Below are positions 24,150 through 37,100 of a stretch of 60,000 nt of DNA, piece by piece. Position numbers and translations under genes: made by a program. The stretch covers positions 389,822 to 449,821 of the forward strand of contig JBBHKE010003430.1 of the NCBI GenBank assembly GCA_037447655.1, written 5' to 3'. The stretch is from Zygnema cylindricum (taxonomy: Eukaryota > Streptophyta > Zygnematophyceae > Zygnematales > Zygnemataceae). The stretch's first letter is position 1; every line of letters begins with the position of its first letter. The notes under the pieces were generated by a model. The model was given only the letters and a program-made list of their open reading frames with translations. It had not been told where the DNA came from and did no database searches.

Positions 24150-27100
24150 ACGAAATCCTTACTTTAAAATGTGACGGTTGTAGACCTAAGTACAATTTGT
24201 GATAGTTGTAGACAATTGCAAAACTCGCGACAATTTCTAAAGTTTACAAAATAGCGACGATTGTAGACTTCTACTGTAGTTTTTGTGACAATGTAGATGC
24301 TTAGGGTATTACGACGTTATGACGTCATGCTCACTTGTGCTAATGTTAACGTCATTGATTCAAGAACTTTCGACCATGGTTTCCCGATTCCGTTTTTTCA
24401 ACTTTTCTAACTCGACTTGCAATCAAAATATCCACAAAGGTATTCAAAATAATTATTTTGCAAAGCTCTTTTATTACATAACGATATTTTCTTGTTTTGC
24501 TCCAAAAAGTGAGAGATAAATCTGATAGTATGAGAGGGAGAGGGAGGGAAGCGTTTTCACGTACTTCGTTTTTGCAAAATGGCATGCGTTGCTTGAGACC
24601 CCTCAGCGGCCTATGTATGGAAAAGAGTCCGTACTGGCTACATTTTTTGTTATTGTGTACTCACGTTTTGAATAAATGTTAAGACACGTGCAAAAAGACA
24701 ATCTTCTTTGTTGCTTTAACTTAAATTGACTCGCGAGTCATTTTCATATAAAGTTTAAAGATGACGTTTCTTAACGTGGCCCTCGATCGAAAATAGCAAG
24801 ACGACAACTTGTTGTACATTTAAAGTTTCACGATGACGCAAATTGTACCATGGTTTTCACAATTTCACCCTCAGGTCTTCAAAATACGACATTCGTGTTT
24901 TTAAGGATAGCGACAAAATTGGCAAATGCATGTGTACACCGTGTATCCCTAATAGCGTTATTGTTTTTTTTTCACTAAAACAACATTTTCTTTATACACG
25001 TTTGTTGTATGATAGATCTCACAAATGTGATTAAAAGTCACCATTCTAACCTTCCAATTGGCGGCCTCCATGTGAAAACCAGACAAGTGTGTATGGAGAG
25101 AATATGTTTTAAGTGGCAAAAAGTTTATTTTGACCAATACCGACACACGGTGTACCATTGCACTTCTAAAAAAGTACATATTAACATGCAAGTGTTGTTA
25201 GAAGAAGCATCTGGGAAAGGGATTGTCCAAGACACAAGTGAGAGTACGTGCAGTTCAAACTCAAACTTTGGAGATCTACGCAACGTGACTAAGAAATATA
25301 AGACAAATATTTTATGGCCACTCTATTCCAAATTTTTGTTCTCTTTCATTATTTCTCTAAAATATATTGTGTTTTACTCATATTTGTAAAAAACAAGCCC
25401 TTTCACTTTCTCTCTCTCTCATTCTCTCGAAAACTTGCCATCTCCTTCTCATTCACCCTCTCCAACCGATACATTTAACGACACATAATGAACAAGAAAG
25501 AATTTCAAAGTATTGTTCGACTGATACATTGAAAGACACATAATGAACAAAAATCCATTTTAAAGTGGTGAAATTTATTTTAAAGTGTTAGTCGACTGGT
25601 ACGTCTAAAGTGATATATTAAATATAGATTCAAAGTGTTGTTCAACTAATACATTTCAAACTATGTAGTTACAAAAATTTATAATCGTAGGGAAAAATGG
25701 AAAAATATGTGATAAAAAAGACGGTTAAAACATTTTTTTTGATCGAAATTGTTTTTTATGTGTTTTTGTTTATAAGTTTTATTTTAAAAAATACAAGACG
25801 AATATTTTATGGCTTTCAGATGGTGGTTGTTGACTTTGACTTTTATAGAACGATAAAAAAGTAAAAATTTTGCCGAAAAAGAGTTTTGCAAAAAGCATTC
25901 GAAACATCAAAAGATGTTAGTACTTGTCCGTCAAATCTCCCCGGTAGTTTTGGAGAGGAGAATCCCTTTCATAAGTAAGGGTATGTCTCCATGTGCCAAC
26001 TCCCCGAATGTTTTGGAGTGGAGAATCCCTTTTGTAAGTAAGGGTATGTCTCCATGTGCCAAAGTACGGATAATTTTTTTGTCATTTTCCTTCAAAACTT
26101 AGCGCCGTAACAGTTAAGTTAGAATCGTACAAAAAAATATAAAAAATTAAAAGTACATTTTGAGTAAACGTCGAACTTAAAATGTACTACATGTTGTCGC
26201 CTTCTGTTTTTCGACCCACGGCCACTTCAAGGAACGTCATCTTCAAACGTTATTTCAAAAAACATCGGCGATGTCTTTTTAATTATAGTATGGTTTTTCC
26301 ATAAATAGTAAAACGCGTCGCACGTGTTAAAAGGTTTCAAAATTTTAAGATGATTTCAAAAAACGAGGAAAATTACACAGTTTGTTTTGTTTTGTGCGTT
26401 TATGTCTGATATGTAGTTTTTTTTTGTATGGGTCTCTAGATTCTGATGCCATTTCACGTCGAATGGACGGGAGGGTCAAAGGCAAAACACATCTTCTTCA
26501 ACCGTGAAACGACACATTTCACGTCGAACGCACGGGAGGGGCAAAGGCAAAGCACATTTTCTTGGAGGGCGGTACGTCTACAACGTCACTGAAAGACATG
26601 CAAGGTCAAAAGCGATTACAAAAAATAACGTGCGAAAACACAAATTGTAGACGTTGACAGCTGTCACTTGTATGGTCAACGTATGTTATCGTCACAAACA
26701 TAAGTTACAATTTCATTCGTAAGCATTGGGACACTTGAAAACAGTGTACGGAGAATATGAGCTAGAATACAAAATAAGTTCGCTAAGTTTCAACTACATG
26801 GGAACATAACCTAAAAAGTACTTTTGAGCATTACAAGTTATCCTCTTACGGTGGACCTCGAATACCAAAAAAGTGAGCAAGTTATTGGGTGCAATACGTT
26901 TTTATAGCATTCTGCACCATCATATTTTGTCATTTAAAAAAATACATGTGAGGGTTCACCGTGTATTGCTATTAGTGTTAACAAATAATTAGTGTAAAAA
27001 AGAATATGTGTTATTAACTATAGTTTGGATTTTTTACGTTTTGGCAAAGAAACATATTACTCTAATTTATCTTTATTGCTTATTTTGGTTTTTTTCTTGT

Positions 27101-28090
27101 TGAAGTTATCCACAATGAATATATTTACACTAAAATAGGTACGAGTCTTTATCTTTGTCAAAAACGTACAACGTTTTGTGATTGTGACGTATGTTCGGGT
27201 GTTATTGTCATAATGCAACCAACTCTTTACGCTCATAAGGGTGTGTCCCCATGTATTAAAGTATCGACCATTCTTTGCCGTTTTGCCCTAAAATTCAGGG
27301 AACTTTGAGAAAAACTTCAGCCGTACGAGAAAATCATTTTTACCAAAGTACAATGAACGACAATTCTATAATTTGAATGTACTACGTGTTTGACGTCGCG
27401 TGAATGCATTTTGGCGTTCTCTTTTCGACCACCGGGCAAGAGAATCTAGGCCATCAAAAAACTTCGTCCAAATCACCTCGAGAGGGTATTGTTAGTTAAA
27501 GTACCGCCCAAAGAGCGAATGAAAAACGAATCACGCACGCGCCACGCGAGTTGGGAAATTTTTGGACGAGGAAGAGTACTAGCTATTTTTCTCCGTGCCC
27601 GTCATGCGCATGTACAAAAAAAGAACTTTAGGGGTCTTGGACCTGCATTTTCATTCATGGGTCCTTTGCATATTTTTTCGCAATTGTCACCTCTCCCCTC
27701 TCTCTCTCACACTATCTCTTTTATCTCACACTTTTTAAAACAAGACACGACAATATTGGTATAAAATGAAAGATCTCTGAAAAAAAAGTTGACAATTTTT
27801 TAGGTTTTTTTCAAGTGGCAAGTCGATTGAGAAAAACATAAAAAACGAAATTGGGAAACCATGGCGGAAAGTTCTTGAATCAGTGACGTCAACGTTGTCA
27901 CAAGTGAGCATGACGTCACAATGTCACCAAACCCTAAACATCTACAATTTCACAAAAATTTAGACGTCTACAACTGTATTTTTTTTGTTTGCGTCACCAA
28001 TCGTCGAAAGTTTCGTAGTTGTCTTCAATTGTCACAAGTTGTACCTACGTCTACAACCGTCACATTTCAAAAGTACCGATTTCATTTTCC
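24150..28090. mobile_element. ~4-kb element with long inverted arms
   Basis: The left arm (24150-24960) and right arm (28090 back to about 25880) are inverted copies in blocks. For example GTGACGGTTGTAGAC, TGACGTCATGCTCACTTG and CCATGGTTTCCC-type words at 24170-24400 recur reverse-complemented at 27850-28070. A single arm in one orientation is present at 56220-57880. Between the arms is about 900 bases without a recognised gene. A ~66-bp unit is tandemly duplicated at 25938-26065 (AAGTAAGGGTATGTCTCCA). No transposase was recognised, so this is a non-autonomous long-TIR or foldback element, possibly Mutator-like. Confidence 0.6.
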
Positions 28091-28099
28091 CACCTTGGG

Positions 28100-28718
28100 A
28101 CGCTCTTCAAAGTAGTACGGAAAATCTTCACTACTCTCCAAAATACTTTATCAAAGTACCGATTACATCGGGACACCCACTAGGGGTTATACTTCAGAGT
28201 TTTACTTTATGTTCATTAACCCTAATTTATGTTTTTTTAACGATTAAAAAACGTTGTTTACTCTTTAATTAGAGTTAATATAGATTAATATAGTTAAATA
28301 ACTCTAGAATGGTTGTTGTTTGGGTTAAAAAAGTATAAAACAACCACATATTAGGGTTAATGAGAACTCAAATCAAGTCCAAAATGAACACAAAACCTAA
28401 TGAACATACAAAAAACGACATATAATTGGCACTCACTATTGATCCACGTGGCCAACTCGTCATCCACATAAACTATACAGTTGGAAAACCGACGTAGATT
28501 ATGTACAACAAAAATTCAATGTACGATCATAAGATTGTGTCATTTTCATCTCGTTGACCTAATTGTTTGCGAGTTTTTCGCAAGCGCCATTTTGTTCGTT
28601 TTTCCTTTGTTTTTCAAGGGATTCCATTTTTAGAAGAAACGTGCGGGTAATCAACAACATAATCGCGGAGTTTCAAGTGAGGGAGAAAAATTGCATCCGT
28701 AAGACGGCAAAATAACTT
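28100..28718. other. Gene-free stretch
   Basis: Ordinary AT-rich sequence; nothing recognised apart from short TTAGAGTTAAT words resembling MITE ends. Confidence 0.5.
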
Positions 28719-28839
28719 TTGTTCAGCATTATATACCACAAGTTTTTCTCCATTTCTCTTTCTAACTTCTTTCGCATCGATCTCTATCCTTTATTCTCCC
28801 TCGCCCAAAAAACATTTTTCACTTTTTCCTTTTCATTTC

Positions 28840-30000
28840 CTTTCTCCGCCTTTCCCTTTTCTTTCTCTCTCAAGGTCTCCTTACGATTTTGTTGCACTCC
28901 CTATATATTATTTCCTTTTTTATATCCTTTTCTCCCACTCTCAATTTCTAATCCTTTTGTTATTATTTTCTCTCCCTCTCGATTTCTCCAACCCTCTTCC
29001 TCTCCATCATTTTTTTCCATTTTTTCCCTCTTCCTCTCTCTCTCTCCCTTTACCTCTCCCTTCCCCTCTCTTTTTCCCTCCCCCTCCCCACCTTCCTCTC
29101 CCTATCTCAGAATTTTTTCTCTCCCTCTCTCCCTCTCCCTTTCCCTCTCCCTATCCCAGTCTTTTTCTCTCCCCCTCTCCCTCTCCCTCTCCCTTTCCCT
29201 CTCCCTATCCCAGTCTTTTTCTCTCCCCCTCTCCCTCTCCCTCTCCCTTTCCCTCCCCCTCTCCCTCTCCCTTTCCCTTTCCCTCCCCCTCTCCCTCTCC
29301 TTCTCCCTCTTCTTCTCCTTCTCCTTCTCCCTCCCCTCTCCCTCTCAATTTGCCTTTCGACATCCTCTCTCTCTCTCTCCTCTATAATTGCCCTCTCTCT
29401 CCCTTCTACCTCTCAATCTGCTACTCCCCCCCTCCTCTCAATCTGCTACTCCCCCCCCTCCTCTCAATCTGCTACTCCCCCCCCCTCCTCTCAATCTGCC
29501 TCTCTTTTCCCTCTCCCTCTCCATCTCGTTCTTCCTCTTTATTCTCCTCTCCCAATCCCTCTCTCTCCCGGTTTGCTTTGCCACTCCACCTCCATTTCCC
29601 TCTCCTTCTCCCTCTCCTTCCTCTCTCTTTTCTTACCCTCTCGCTCTCCCTTCCCCCCCCCTCTCTCTTTTCCTCTCCCTCTCAATATGCCTCTCCCTAT
29701 CCTTCTCGTCTCCCTCTCCCTTTTCCTCTCCCTATCAATTTGCATCTCCACATTCTTCTCCCTCTCCCTCTCCCTCTCCTTCATAGTTGGCCTCTTTTCC
29801 CTCTCCTCTCCCTCTCCCCTTCCCTCTTTTTTCCCTCTCCCTCTCACTTTCCGTCGTTCTCTCGATCTGCCTCTCTCTCTCGTTCTCCCTCTCCCTTCCC
29901 CTCCCCCTCTTTCGCTCCCTCTTCCTTTCCCTCTCTCTCAAAATTTGTCTTTCCCCCTCTTTCTCCCTCTCCTTCTCTGAATTTACCTCTTTCTCCTCTC
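28840..30000. repeat. 1.1-kb polypyrimidine tract
   Basis: CTCCCT, CTTTCC and CTCTCC units dominate. It includes a ~61-bp tandem unit with CTATCCCAGTCTTTTTC at about 29150-29230 and three copies of CTCAATCTGCTACTCCCCC at 29410-29490. Ser/Pro/Leu-rich frames here are artefacts. Confidence 0.95.
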
Positions 30001-30557
30001 ACCGAGAAGAGCAACCTTATAAGAATTAACACATATTAGTGTCTATTAACTTTAATAAAACTACTCAACTGCGATGTTATTAAAGTTAAAGGACGTTATT
30101 AATGTTAATTTACAGTAATGCAATGTTGATTTACTGTAATGCAACGAACAGACAATTCCAACAGAACAGCGTGAGGCACTCGTACAAACTTGTTACATTA
30201 CAGATAATGTTACTGAACAATAGTTACACAGTTTACGGTGTAGAGTTAACATTTAACTGCGTGAAAATACACTGGCACGTGCGGATGCCAACATCACATG
30301 ACGACGTACGATTTCTCCAATTTTGTACGTGTACCTATTTTAGTGAAAGGATCATCATCGGAAAAACACAAATTAGAGTTATTAATAAATTAGAATTCAT
30401 TTTTTTTTGAAAAAATTGAAAATCACAAATTAGAGTTAATAACGCTAGTAACTTTTTTAACCTAACTATTTCTTAACGCTAATAACGATCCACGGTGTAC
30501 CTCCAGAGGAAGAAAAAGCTCCCTCCTCCTCGTCCTCCTCCTCCTCCATCTCACATA
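30001..30557. other. Gene-free stretch with a partial MITE end
   Basis: A right end of the CACCGC family (CTAATAACGATCCACGGTG) ends at 30497. The corresponding left end was not found. Confidence 0.45.
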
Positions 30558-31325
30558 CTTGTCCTTTAAACTAACAGTTTTAGAGTTCGACGATATGACT
30601 CATTAATGGAAGCAAATTTTGGACCTCCTCATCCTCTTCTTCCTCCTCTTAAACCTCCTACGATGTCCTCCCGCCTCATACCTCTCCCAAACCTCCTCCT
30701 CCCTCCTCTAAAAAAACCTCTTTTTAACACTCCTCCACTTCGTGTACCTATTGACTGTACAACAACTTTAGAGTATCCACCATATCAACTATTAACGTAT
30801 CGAAATATGGATCATTTAACTCCTCCCCCCTCCTCCCCCACACGTAGTTATTGGCCGAACTGACGTTTTTACAATTTCCACCATATCACTCATTAACAAA
30901 TGCAAATGTAGGTATTTTCTCTCCTCCTCCCTCCTCCTCCTCTTCCTCCTCCTACTCCTCCTCCTCCTCCTACTCCTCCTCCTCCTCTTCTTTTTCCTCC
31001 TACGTTTCCTCACCTATCTATAGACTGTACTTATTGTCCTAGAGTTTCCACCATATCACTCATTACCGAACACAAAGTTGGGTCTTTTTGAATACAATGA
31101 CGAATTGAAATTGCGAATTTATGAGCTAAACCTTGGGCTCCTATTCCAACAAATCGGCCTTCTAAATTGGAGCGATAAGACTATTAACATCTTGTGTCCT
31201 TTGTTGGAGGAAAGGTTGAGCCCATTTGACCAGAAGGTTGTTGGTCCGGATTCAATTGGCCCACGGTCGAACTGACGGTTTTATAATTTCCACCATATCA
31301 CTCATTAACAAATTCAAATTTAGGT
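30558..31325 (-). pseudogene. Array of decayed copies of the kinase last exon
   Basis: Five degenerate copies of the segment that in the gene encodes the kinase C-terminus lie just downstream of the gene's stop. They are near 30558-30625, 30740-30810, 30843-30914, 31000-31084 and 31261-31325, each centred on TTTCCACCATATCACTCATTAA. The stretch 31085-31262 also resembles the middle of the last exon (NPDQQP...W..PF, then a decayed ...IAP-like segment) read on the minus strand. Stops and shifts prevent coding. CTC-rich triplet repeats (30500-30560, 30610-30720, 30915-31005) separate the copies. Confidence 0.6.
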
Positions 31326-31363
31326 CTATTCTCTCCTCCAACTCTTCCTCCTCCTCTTCCTTC

Positions 31364-31845
31364 TCACGTACCTATCGACTGAACCAAAGGTCTTAGAGTT
31401 TCCACAATTTCACTTATTAACGGACGCACATTTGGGTCTTCTTTGATACAAAGACGAGCCAAAATTGCGAGCTTACAGGCCGTCCTCCAGGCTTCTCTTA
31501 CAGCAACTTGCTCTTTCAAATCTGGATCAATAAAACCATTAATTTCTGGTAATTCTTGTTTGAAATAAGGTTGAGTCCATTGGGCCAAAGGTTGTTGGTC
31601 CGGATTCCACGCACGACGACCCGTGAGAAGCTCCAATAGGAGAATACCGAAAGCATAGACATCACTCTTTTTCGTCAATTGCCCTGCAGTTATTTTCCAG
31701 GCATGGGTAGAATTGAAAAACTTAGTATACGGAAATTAGTTTATGGAGTGTATGGGTTTAAGTCTCTCCGTCTCGTTTGTTTTCCTCTCCCTCTTCCTCC
31801 TTTCCCTCTCCCTGCCCACTCCCTCGCCCTCTCCCTCGTCCTCTG

Positions 31846-31876
<31 letters not shown>

Positions 31877-34039
31877 CCCTCTCACTCTCCCCCTCCTCCA
31901 ATGATTTCAGAAAAACATAATGGCCCATACAGTTACAAGAAACCAAAACATAAACCATTTTCTTTCAATCTACAACAAAACAGGTAAGGGAATTCAAAAT
32001 GAATCTCTAAAAAAAAAAGAAATGGAAGTTTCCTACCACACTCCATCAATAAAAGACAAAACGGATGAAATTGGAAAAAAAACCATCATTTCAAAAACTT
32101 ACGATGGACGACCCATCTTTGGTACGAAGTAGGGAATGAAAGCCGCAATACAATACGCTAAATGAGCTAATAAATTAAATGAGCATAATTTTTCTTACCA
32201 GTTTTAATATAATTGGGATCGAGGTATCCCAAAGTCCCCATAATTCCCATGTCATTTTCCTCCTTTTCAGCGACACCAAAAGTCAGTTTTGCACGATAAT
32301 CCTGAGAAGAAGGAAAAAGACACAACATGAAAACATTTATGACTACTGTGCAAAAAAAGACAAAAAGAGAAGAAGTTTCAAGAAAATTAAAATATAACGG
32401 AAACTAACACCGTGCTATAAATATTCAAAGCCTAGTTAGTCAACATGAATTCCATAAAATGGACCATTATGAGAGGAAACGATCCATAAATTAAACGGTC
32501 TAACATGCTCTAACAAAAAAAACAAACAAACAAACAAGAAACAACAATTGCATGACGTTATGAAAGTTTTGACAACATTCGACACGTTTTTCGTGTCCAA
32601 CGATGAAAACGATGCGCTTAAGATTAAGGTTAAGGTCACGGATTACTGAAGGCTAAGGATAACTGAAGGTTAAGGTTAAGGTTTTTATGCTTTGTACATT
32701 CTGTCACAAGCAACTGGATAATTTCCAACTTCCTCCTGAAAAATTTGGCAACCTGACTCGTAATCATGAACCCATTGAGGGAAAGAAAATGAAAAATTAG
32801 AGGTCTGTTTTGAGCTTCATAACTTTTTTGTAAAATCAAAATTATGGAGCTGCTTTACGGAGTAATAGTACAGCCACCAGTATTTAAGAATTTCGACAAA
32901 AAAAGATGAATTTTCTGACAAGTTTAATCATTTGGATAAAAAATGAAATCAATAAAAAAAAATACTCTGCTCATAATTTAAAGTTCGGTCTGATAAAGCT
33001 GAAAAGCATAGGATTCTAAACAAAATTCTGACAGTCATAAAATGGGTCCCATCTGATAGCCCCTTTTTTCTTCAGTCTCCCTTCCTGTTCACTCTTTCCC
33101 TTCTCTTCTGTCTTCTAAAACCATTTTTCCCCTAAGCTCTTTTTACCACATCCTAACCTACTTTCATCTCTTAGAAAAAGTCGTATGAAACTATTGCGGC
33201 TGTATCATTTAGAAAACCGTGACTGTCCAGTTCTTAAAAACTTTCTATATTCCATCGGTTCTAATTTCCATTCTCCTCCGATTTTTGAAGTAAAGTTGTA
33301 AAAAGGTTAGCTTTTTAAATTCCACCGGGTTCTTATTTTCATTCCTCCTTTTGAATTTGAACTATGATTGATAAAGTGCACCATGGGCATGACGGGTGTA
33401 CTATTCAAAACCTTAAAAAAAACCTATTTGAATTCAGAGCACAATTGATCACAAAAGATAATTTTCATGAACATACCACTATGCCAGCCATAAATAGTAT
33501 GGACAATGTCTTCCCTGGTTAGATAGCTATACCGCCATTAATACACAGGCAAATAGGTGGGAAAGAGAGGGAGGGAAGTAGGGAGGGAGGGAGAGGGGGA
33601 GGGAGGGACGGAGAGAGAGAGGAGGAAACATGCCAAACCAAGCACTTCTAAACAACAGGTGTGTGTTGTATTCTGACCTCGTCCGATAAAATGTCTGGGG
33701 CTTTAAGATTGCGACAAAAAAACATTGTTTGTGTAGAGAAAGAAAGAGGAGAGTGCGCCAAAGGGGAGAGAGAGAGGGGAGAGAGAGAGAGGGAGAGAGA
33801 GAGGGAGGGAGAGAGAGGAGGGAGGGAGGGAGGGGGGGGGGAGGGAGAAAGGGGGGGAGGGAGGGAGGGAGGGAGGGAGGGAGGGAGGGAGGGGGGGAAG
33901 GAGGGAGGGGGAGGGAGGGCGGGAGGGGGGGGGGAGGGGGGGGGAGGGGGGGAGGGAGGGATGGAGGGGGAGGGAGGGAGGAGGAGGGAGGGAGGGAGGG
34001 AGAGAGGGAGAGAGGGAGAGAGGGAGAGAGAGAGAGAGG

Positions 34040-34121
<82 letters not shown>

Positions 34122-37100
34122 CAACCATTTCATAACACACAAGTCTACATTGTATTCTTACCTCATCCAACAAAATTTTTGAGGCTTTCAAATCGCGATG
34201 AATAATATTGTTCTCATGTAAAAATGCTAGGCCTTCAGCGGCATCTAAGGCAATTCTGAGTCGAGCGTCCCAAGAAAGTACGGGTAGTAAATCAGGTTGA
34301 GGATTCTCAGGATTTCTCTCTTCTGGAAAAGGACAAACAAAAAGTATTAGGAAAATACGCATATTTTAAGTTCTTGGGTTTTTTAGGGTTGTCAAAAGAA
34401 AGCATGAGTTGAAGATTAGGATGTGGATACTCAGGATTTCTATCTCCTGAAAAAAAAAAAACAAATAAAATGCATGAGGAAAACACACATTTACCGAACA
34501 GGAAAAAAGTACGTTGACCTCGATTGCTACTTTTTCTGGTCAAAAATCATAAGGGTTGACAACACTTTTTAAGAAAGTTGACAATAATGTGCCTTTCAAC
34601 CTACTCGTTTTGCTTTAATACATTCCTTTACATTGTAGTGGTGCACTTCAGGATCTAATTAGATTGTTTTAGAATTTTTAAAGTCTTTTGGAATTTTTCA
34701 AATTACAGTTTTTAAAATTTTGAAGTTTTCAGAATTTTACAGTCTTTATGGGTATTTTTAAGAAAAAATCAATCTTTCATGAGAACACAGCAAATCAAAT
34801 GAATAGTGACTGAGAAAAAAAAATGATACGTTCTGAAACTCACAACTGAAAGGAAATAAGGATTAAATAATAAAGATCAAAGATTAAAGATTCAGGATCT
34901 TGGATAAAGGATTTTAACACTTTTTGAATCTCTTTGAAGGATTTGTTAGCTTTTTTCTTTCCTTTCCTTTTTATTTTCCCCGAGATACTTACTAAATAGA
35001 TGGTAATTCAGACTGCCTTTTGCAAGAAACTCATATACCAATAAACCTTCTCCTTGGTCGGCACAATAACCGATTAATTGAACAAGATTTTGATGACGAA
35101 GACGGCCTAAGACCAAAATTTCTGCCTGTTTCCCATAAGAATGAGAAAAAAAAGAATGAGAAAAAAAGAGCGCAGAATAAACAAGATCCGTGGCGGTCAC
35201 AGAAAAAGTTCAGAAGAAAAGGAAGCAGAAAGCAAAATATCCGTTGGAAAAGGATTTGCAAGCATGATACCAACCGGGAGGTCCACGGTTTCAGCAACAC
35301 TGACAGAAGAGCAATAGTCTTATTTGACCCAAAATCATAAAGTATTACAAACAATATTTGTTTAAGTGGTCCATAATGAGCCCATGTTACAAAACATAAC
35401 TTAGGGTAGTTCACACTAAGCGATTTTTACACTGCACCGCGAATCGTTATTAGCCTATTGAACGCTTATTCGGTTCCCCCAAATTTTCCCCGAATTCTCA
35501 AATAGAATCATCCATACTATTTAAGAAAACTCTAATTTCTAATTAGAGTAAATGATTTCTTTGTAAATTTTCAAATTCCCAATTAGCGTTAATAACGGTA
35601 AATTATCATTATACGCTAAAAAAATTACTACGCTAATAACGATTCGCGGTGTACCAGTTACGGTCACATCTTTTGAAGTATTAAAATAGGAATCAATACA
35701 GAAAAGGTATGAAATTCCAATTTCCGAACCTATTTCTAGAACCTTTGTAAAATGCTTGAACCTTTCCAGAAACAGAATAAAGTTCTCAAAAATATTCTAG
35801 GAGTTTTTTAGGGTATTTGAGGGCTTGCAGCAAAAAAACCGTAAACCATGAATGCAAATCACGTAGATAAGAAAAATTCAAACAAAAACTCCAAAATTAT
35901 ACATAAAAAGGACAAAGATCCTAATGGTGAGAATACCCAGATCTACCTGTAGGTATGTATTGTGGACACAAAATATCTCGCTGAACATCAATTAACTATG
36001 CATTTTACAATGAAAAACCCTTTTGGATAAAAGAACAATATGATTCACATTACATGTATGGATAAAAAATACCAACAATAGGTCATTTCAGCCAAGTTTT
36101 CCTTTTCCAACAGTGAATTATCGCATTCAGGTGCATGTACAAGGTAACCTAAATTTAGTGGTTTAAGGAGTGACCATCAAGGGAGAGAGGAAAAGAGAGA
36201 GGGGGGAAGAGAGGGAGAGAGAAGAGAGAGGGGCGGGGTAAGTGGGCCAGGGAAAAAAGGAAAAGAAGAAGAGAGAGAGAAAGAGGGAGGAAGAGAGAGA
36301 GTGTGAATTGCTATTAGCATTAATAACATCACTGGCTGTTTTTCTTTACCCTTAAACTATAAAATAGCGTTGATGACACCAACAGTTATTTTGTCATATC
36401 AGTAATTCTTTAAAATGTTTCAGAATCAGCAACTGCATTTAGAACCGAATACGAAATGATAACAATAAACGAATCCCAAGAAACCCTAAAAAATTAAGAA
36501 AACTTTGAAAAAATAAGAAAAAATTCCTCCTTGCCATTCATTCGTTTTTGGCCTTGGAAACTGTCAGGGTTTAAGTTATAAACTGCAACAGGGAAAACCT
36601 CATTCATAGTGGGATAGTAGGCTGTTTTCACCAATGACGAGTGAAAAAAAAGCCCTAAAAGAAACCTAAAAAATGCTAAAAACTCTAAATAAAAACCTGA
36701 CGAAAGATAGAATGATGACCGAAAGAAATGGCCCACTTCCCAACCATTCAAATTCCCTTCAAAATTTTCAAGGTATAATTTTTTGACTCAATAACTGCGA
36801 CAGGAAAACCTCATTAACGGTTGAATGCTAGGATGTTTTCATCAAAAACAAGAGAAAACCCTAATAAACCTTAAAATCGCTAAAAAAAACTCGTATACGA
36901 AAGAATGTCCCACTTACCAACCATTCATTTTGCCCTTGAGAACTGTCAGGATTTAACTAGAGGGATAACAGGCCGTTTCCACCACAAACAAGAGAAAAAA
37001 AACAATAAAAAAACGTAAAAACACCTAAAAAACCTAAGAAAAGCTAAGAAAAAACTGTATGAGGAATCTCCCACTTACCAACAATTCATTTTGCACTTGA

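Noticed and set aside
25009-25389. 126-codon plus-strand frame
   Set aside because: No motif, and it lies between the arms of an inverted-repeat element; composition looks like non-coding DNA.
27489-27764. 91-codon frame with a seemingly conserved counterpart on the minus strand at 56592-56927
   Set aside because: The similarity comes from repeat copies; differences include frameshifts and show no third-position bias by eye.
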